The notes under the pieces were generated by a model. It saw only the letters and a program-made list of their open reading frames with translations, did no database searches and was not told where the DNA came from. The position numbers and the translations under genes are program-made. From Tolypeutes matacus (Eukaryota; Chordata; Mammalia; Cingulata; Chlamyphoridae), in the NCBI GenBank assembly GCA_026826555.1, contig JAKSZT010054458.1, forward strand, positions 1,209,481-1,273,480: 64,000 nucleotides of DNA, in the 5' to 3' direction. This document shows, piece by piece, positions 59,013-64,000 of the stretch (position 1 is the stretch's first letter; the number at the start of each line of letters is the position of its first letter).

Positions 59013-59650
59013 TGTATTAGTCAGCCAAAGGGGTGCTGATGCAGAATACCAGAAATCTATTGGCTTTTATAAAGGGTATTTATTTGGGGAAGAAGCTTGC
59101 AGTTACCAGGCCATAAAGCATAAGTTACTTCCCTTACCAAAGTCTGTTGCCATGTGTTGGAGCAAGATGGCTGCCGATGGCTGCCAAGGGTTCAGGCTTC
59201 CTGGGTTCCTCTCTTCCCAGGGCTCCATTCTCTCCAGGCTCAACTGCTGTGCTCTCTCCACAAGACCAACTGTAGACTATCAGGCAAATGGCTCGTCTCT
59301 CTTCCTGGGGCCTCTGCTATGTCCAGTTGAGCCTTCTCTCCTTCCTCATGTATCTGCTTCTCTAAGTGTTTACTTCCCAGGCTCCAGGATCAGAACTCCA
59401 GCATCAAAACTCCAACCAACTCCCCTGCTCTGCCACAGTTTTCCCTTGGTGGGTAAGGATTCAACGTCCTACAGATGTGGCCCAATCAAAAGTCTTAATC
59501 ATTATTTAATCAAGTAAAAGTGAAACCTCTTTTTTTTTTTTTTAAAGTGAAACCTCTGAATTCAATACAATCTAAGATGCAAACACTCCAGTTTACAAAC
59601 ATAATCCAATATCTATTTTTGGAATTCATAAATAATGCCAAACTGCTACA
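59013..59650 (-). mobile_element. MaLR-type solo LTR, family 2
   Basis: Starts TGTATTAGTCAGCC and ends ATGCCAAACTGCTACA, with a 5-bp TSD GCACC at 59008-59012 and 59651-59655. The layout differs from family 1 (TATTTATTTGGGGAAGAAGCTTGC, GAGCAAGATGGCTGCCGATGG). A T-only insertion at 59531-59543 lies inside. The 170-codon plus frame at 59005-59517 is antisense to the LTR and not a gene. Confidence 0.9.
59531..59543 (-). mobile_element. Tail-only retrotransposition scar
   Basis: Thirteen T, and nothing else, lie between two perfect 14-bp copies of AAAGTGAAACCTCT (59517-59530 and 59544-59557). Reads as an L1-driven insertion, minus orientation, of which only the poly(A) tail was copied. Confidence 0.6.
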
Positions 59651-59655
59651 GCACC

Positions 59656-59799
59656 ATTCTTATCTGAATCACGGCTATGTCTTACCTGAATTAATTACAA
59701 TAGCCTCTTAAATGGAATTCACTCTTGCTTATCTATAATCTATCTCATGGCAGCCCAAGATACATGTGTGTGTAGACATATACACACACACACAGATAT
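59656..59799. other. Short spacer with (CA)n-like tract
   Basis: Tract of TACACACACACACA at 59780-59794. Nothing else recognised. Confidence 0.5.
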
Positions 59800-60697
59800 A
59801 GATATATTTTTAGAGCAGTTGTAGGTTTAAAGAAAAATCATGCAGACATTACAAAGTTTCCATATACCCCCCCACATACATAGTTTTCACTATTATTAAC
59901 ATTTTACATTTGTGTGATACCTTTGTTACAATTGATGAAACATTATTATTATTATTTTATCAATAACAGTATATAAAAACTGTGTTGTATGGTTCTATGG
60001 GCTTTTTTTTTTCCTAGTAACTTAAATGCAACCTAAAATATCCCATTTTATCCCCTTTCAAATATACAATTCAGTGGTGTTGATTACATTCAAAATTGTG
60101 TCTCCATCACTATCATTCATTGCCAACACTTTTCTATCAGCCCAAACAGAAACTCCGTATCAATTAAACATTGTCTCCCCATTCTCTACCCTCACCTGGA
60201 CCCTGGTAACCTGTATAATAGTCCCTGACTTTATGAATTTGCGTATTCTGCTTATCTAATATTAGTGGGACCATGCAATATTTGTCCTTTTGTGTCTGGC
60301 TTATTTCACTCCACATGGTGTCTTTAAGGTTCATCCATGTTGCAGAATGCATCAGAACTGCATTACTTTTTACAACTGAATATATTTCATTGTATGTATA
60401 TACCACGTTTTGATTATCCATTCATCTTTTTATGGACACTTGGATTGCTTATGCCTTTTGGCAATTGTGAATAATGCTGCTGTGAACATTGGTGTGCAAA
60501 TATCTGTTCAAGTCTCTGCTTTCAATTTTTGGGGTTTAAATACCAAGAAGTGGGATTGCCAGGTCATATGGAATTGCCATACTTAATTTTCTGAGGAATT
60601 GCCAAACTTTTCTAGAGTGGCTGTATCACTGTACATTCCCACCAACAATTTACAAGGGTTTCTATTTCTCCACATTCTCTCCAACACTTGTTATGTT

Positions 60698-60807
60698 CTG
60701 CTTTTTTGTTTTTGTTTTCATTTTTTAGGTACTGGGGCTGGAGATTGAACCCTGGACCTTGTATTTGGGAAGTCAGCGCTCAACTGCTTGAGCCACATCC
60801 ACTCCCA
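60698..60807 (-). mobile_element. tRNA-derived SINE in L1
   Basis: Minus-strand: GGGAGTGGATGTGGCTCAAGCAG, CTTCCCAAATACA, GGTCCAGGGTTCAATCTCC, then T-rich tail. Same type as 27417-27521. Confidence 0.85.
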
Positions 60808-61317
60808 GTTGTTTGTTTTTTAAAAAATAACCATTCTAATGGGTATGAAATGGTATCTCATTGTGGTTTTGATTTGAATTTCCCTGATAGCTAATGATGT
60901 TTAGCATATTTTCATGTGTGTGTTGGCTGTTTTATGTCTTATTTGGAGAAATGTCTATTCAAGTCTTTTGCCCATTTTTTAATTGGGTTGTTTGTCTTTT
61001 TGTTATTGAGTTGTAGGATTTCTTTACATACTCTAGATATTAAACCCTTATGCAATATATGGTTTTCAAATATTTTCTCCCATTGACTAGGCTGTCTTTT
61101 AACATTCATAACAAAATCCTTTGATGCACAAATTTTTTTATTTTGATTAAGTTCCAGTTATCTATTTTTTCTTTTGTTGCTTATACTTTTGCTGTGAAGT
61201 CTAAGAAACCGTTGCCTAACACAAAGTCCTGAAGACGTTTCCCTATGTTTTCTTCAAGGAGTCTTAGAACTTTAGTTTTTATATGTAGGTTTTTTGATCC
61301 ATTTTGAATGAATTTTT

Positions 61318-61496
61318 TTTTTTTTTAAGATTTTATTTATTTATTCATTTATCCCCCCCTTGCTGCTTGTGCTCGCTGGGTCAGCTAACCACGCCGTGCG
61401 GGCGGGCTTGCTTTCACCAGGAGGTCCCAGGAACCGAACCTGGGGCCTCCCATATGGTAAACGGGAGCCCTACTGATTGAGCCACAGCCGCTTCCC
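61318..61496 (-). mobile_element. DAS-type SINE in L1
   Basis: Minus-strand DAS copy with the standard head, B box GGTTCGGTTCC and AAATGAATAAATAAA tail. Perfect 14-bp TSD TTGAATGAATTTTT at 61304-61317 and 61497-61510. Confidence 0.95.
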
Positions 61497-62042
61497 TTGA
61501 ATGAATTTTTGAATATGGTATGAGGTAGGGGTCCACTTTCATTCTTTTGCATATAGCTATCCAGTTCTCCATTTGTTGAAGAGACTATTCTTTCTCTACT
61601 GAGTGGACTTGGCATCTTTGTCAAAAATTAGTTGGCCATAGGTGTGAGGGTTTATTTCTGAACTCTCAATTTGATTCCATTGGTCTATACACCTGTCCTT
61701 GTAACAGTACCATGCATTTTTGTTACTGTAGCTTTGTAATAAATTTTAAAATCAGGACATGTGAGTCTTCCAACTTTATTCTTTATCAAGATGGTTTTGG
61801 CTATTTGGGGCTCCTTATTCTTCCATATCAATTTCATGATTTGCTTTTCCATTTCTGCAAAGAAGGCTGTTGAAACTTTGATTGGGATTGCATTGAATCT
61901 GTTAATCACTTTGGGTAGAATTGACATCTTAACAATATTTAATCTTCAATCCATGAACACACAATGTCCTATTTATTTAGGTCTTCTTTAATTTTTTTTT
62001 TATCAATATTTTATAGTTTTCCATGTATAAGACCTTTATATC

Positions 62043-63122
62043 AGAGAGATATTTTTAAAGCATAGAGATCATGTCACTAAATTTTTAAATGCTTCCCTTT
62101 ACAACTAAAGAAAACCTTTACAAGCCATTCAAGGCCCCACTTATCTCCCAACTTTACTTCTTTTCTCTCTCCTCTAACACCCTTGGCTTGTTTAGGGTTC
62201 TTTGATTGGGTGTTTTAGTTGGCTAAAGGCTGCAAAGACAATATACAAGAAATAGGTTGGCTTTTACAGTGGGGATTTATTAACTTATAAGCTTACAGTT
62301 ATGAGGCCGTGAAAGTGTCCAAATCAAGGCATCATCAGGAGATGCTTTCTCCCTGAGCTGCAACTGTGGGTAATCAGGCACATGGTGGCATCTGCTCCTC
62401 CCTCCCCTCTCCTCCAGGCCTCGTTGTTGTCAGCTTCTGGTTTTAGTGGCTCCTTTCCGTTTCTGTGTTCCATTGATTTCAGTTTCTGGCTCCTGAGCCT
62501 TCTCTTTCAGCTTTGGAGCATTTCTCTCTGTGTCTCTGCACGTTTCTCCCATTTATAAAGGACTCCAGTAAGAGAATGAAGACCCACCCTGGGTCACTCA
62601 ATCTAATCAAAGACCCTTACTGAAGTAATTTAATCAAACGGTCCCACCTACAATAGTTTTACAGGCACAGGAATGGATTAGCTCTAAGAACATGACCTTC
62701 TGGGTTCCACCTAGCTTCAAACTGTCACACTGATTAAACTCTTATCTGCCTTGCAACTTTGCTCTTGCTCCCTCTGGCTAGAAGGCTGACCTCAGCCTTT
62801 TTCATGACTGGCTCTTTCTTGGCCCTTAGGTCTTAGCATAAATTTCATCTTCATAGTCAGGACTTCTCTGACCAGCCTGTCTAAAGTAGCTTCTCCTCCT
62901 TTAGTTATTCTTCCTTATTAGTGTCCCTTTTTTATTTTGTTCACAACACTTATAATCTGAAATTATCCTATTTATTAATATGCTTATTCTTGGTCTCTTA
63001 CCACCTACAACAGAATTTAAGCTCCCCAAGGGCAGCAACCACATAACATCACTGTGTCTCCAGAACTTAGAATGTGCCTAGAACCCAGCAGATTCAGTAA
63101 ATATTCGTTAAATGAATGAAGA
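62043..63122 (+). mobile_element. L2 (LINE-2), split by an LTR
   Basis: L2 wording: CATTCAAGGCCCCACTTATCTCC, ATAAATTTCATCTTCATAGTCAGGACTTCTCTGACC, AGAATTTAAGCTCCCCAAGGGCAGCAACC, GTAAATATTCGTTAAATGAATGAA at the 3' end. The LTR at 62211-62729 interrupts it. Confidence 0.85.
62211..62729 (-). mobile_element. MaLR-type solo LTR, family 1, uninterrupted
   Basis: About 519 bp, TGTTTTAGTTGGC to AAACTGTCACA. It is the uninterrupted relative of 39733-41919 and, reverse-complemented, of 5539-6099. No clean TSD was found. Confidence 0.85.
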
Positions 63123-63142
63123 AGGAAGCAAATCTTCTAAAT

Positions 63143-63678
63143 CAGGGATTGACAAACTGTTTCTGTAAAGGGCCAGATAGAAAACATTTTAGGCTTCGTG
63201 GGTCACATGAGACCTCTGTCACTTCTTCTTTTTTTTTTTTAATAAACTTTTCCTTTTTTTCCATTTCTCAATTAAATGTACTGGATACATATAAAAAATT
63301 TTTTTTGAATCATACAATATGTTATACAATATATTTGGTTAATAGTAACACATTCATACAGTATTTGTCCTTTTGTGTCTGGCTTGCTTCACTGAACATA
63401 ATGTCCTCCAGGTTCATCCATGTTGTCATATGCTTTACAACTTCATTTCTTCTTACAGCTGCATAATATTCCATTGTGTGAATACACCACAGTTTGTTTA
63501 TCCATTTATCAGTTAATGGACACCTGGGTAGTTTCCAACTTTTGGCAATCGTGAATAATGCCACTATGAACATCAGTGTCTGTCACTGATTCTTGTTTAT
63601 GTAAAAACTATTCTTTGCTCTTACAAAAACAGAAACCTGGCTGGATTTGGCCAGAGGGCCATAACCTGCCAATCCTTG
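63143..63678 (+). mobile_element. hAT-type non-autonomous DNA transposon
   Basis: Ends CAGGGATTGACAAACTG and, reverse-complemented, CAAGGATTGGCAGG are imperfect inverted repeats. Body: TAAAGGGCCAGATAGAAAACATTTTAGGC and GGCTGGATTTGGCC, a widespread mammalian hAT family (name not certain). An L1 piece (63224-63578) is nested inside. TSD unclear. Confidence 0.75.
63224..63578 (-). mobile_element. L1 3' end nested in hAT element
   Basis: Minus-strand L1 ORF2 C-terminus (CCATTGTGTGAATACACCAC, ATTTATCAGTTAATGGACACC) and 3' UTR (CATTTCTCAATTAAATGTACTGG) with T-run tail on the left. The 9-bp TSD is TCTGTCACT at 63215-63223 and 63579-63587. Its 3' UTR matches the one in the L1 at 49316-53990. Confidence 0.9.
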
Positions 63679-64000
63679 ATTTAGATTAAGGAAGAAGCTT
63701 ATCTATGACACTACTTACCTCTAACCTAATTTTTGCATATATGTCAGAGTTCTAGGTTGTAGTAGATAAAATTATAATAGATATGCCAGTCTTTACTTCA
63801 TTGGCCATGATCCCTTCTTAGACAATGATCCTCACCCACAGTTCTGAGAGAGGCAGCTCTATGTGATTCCTCAGCACCTCCTATTTTTCTACTAACAACT
63901 GATTGTACAGAAACTGAACAACTATACCAATCAGATGATCTCTCTAGAGGATTTGGAATTGGGCCACTGAGACTGAAACACTTAATGTTGGTGAGCTCTT
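63679..64000. other. Intergenic DNA, no recognised feature
   Basis: Nothing recognised to the end of the window. Confidence 0.5.

Larger units (their letters stand above)
59800..62040 (-). mobile_element. Old L1, ORF2 C-terminus and 3' UTR
   Basis: Minus-strand L1: 3' UTR near 59800-60020 (TTTTAGAGCAGTTGTAGGTTTAAAG), then antisense ORF2 wording (TATTTCATTGTATGTATATACCACG, CCATTCTAATGGGTATGAAATGG, CCATTTTTTAATTGGGTTG, TTTCCCTATGTTTTCTTC, AATTTCATGATTTGC). Interrupted by two SINEs. All frames broken. Confidence 0.9.

Noticed and set aside
59005..59517. 170-codon plus-strand ORF as a gene
   Set aside because: Lies antisense inside a MaLR-type LTR with TSDs; no domain recognised.
1..64000. CRISPR arrays, operons or prokaryote-type features
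   Set aside because: The content (SINEs, L1, MIR, LTRs) is mammalian; no regularly spaced direct repeats were seen.

Overview
The window is noncoding DNA from a placental mammal, most likely an armadillo (Xenarthra, Dasypus or a close relative). The main clue is a tRNA-derived SINE beginning GGGAAGCGGCTGTGGCTC, with an Ala-tRNA-like head and a 3' tail of AAATGAATAAATAAA, present in at least seven copies. This is the DAS-type SINE of xenarthrans. Related SINE subfamilies add about ten more copies. MIR, L2, MER5-type hAT elements, MLT1-type LTRs and old L1 pieces are the background expected in any placental genome. I found no intact host protein gene, no rRNA and no functional tRNA gene. Almost every open reading frame is a chance frame or lies in a transposon.

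Layout. 1-1168: a long poly(A)-ended retroposon with a 10-N gap. 1.2-4.9 kb: AT-rich unique DNA, one SINE and an LTR fragment. 4.9-10.3 kb: an old minus-strand L1 carrying an LTR, a second retroposon, a SINE and a possible processed-pseudogene scrap. 10.3-24.7 kb: unique DNA with SINEs, MIRs and several LTRs. 24.7-28.4 kb: mostly unique DNA and an L1 tail. 28.4-30.5 kb: an L1-type 3' UTR broken by a near full-length Hsmar1-like mariner, itself broken by a composite SINE. 30.5-39.7 kb: unique DNA, old L1 tails and a MER5 hAT with perfect 8-bp target-site duplications (TSDs). 39.7-41.9 kb: one MaLR-type LTR carrying three later insertions. 41.9-49.3 kb: largely featureless. 49.3-54.0 kb: a plus-strand L1 with 5' UTR, broken ORF1 and broken ORF2, carrying a SINE and a 33-nt U2 snRNA fragment. 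54-64 kb: LTRs, L1 tails, SINEs, an L2 and a hAT element, several nested.

Nothing here works as a pathway. What can be read is a relative insertion history, because many elements interrupt one another and keep clear TSDs: 4 bp for one ERV LTR, 5 bp for MaLR-type LTRs, 8 bp for hAT, TA for mariner, and 9-16 bp for L1-driven insertions. The most notable item is a 3'-truncated, tail-less U2 snRNA insertion flanked by a 14-bp TSD inside the plus-strand L1. Next come the Hsmar1-like mariner and what looks like a retrotransposition event that left only a poly(A) tail. Family names come from recognition and within-window comparison; no database search was possible.
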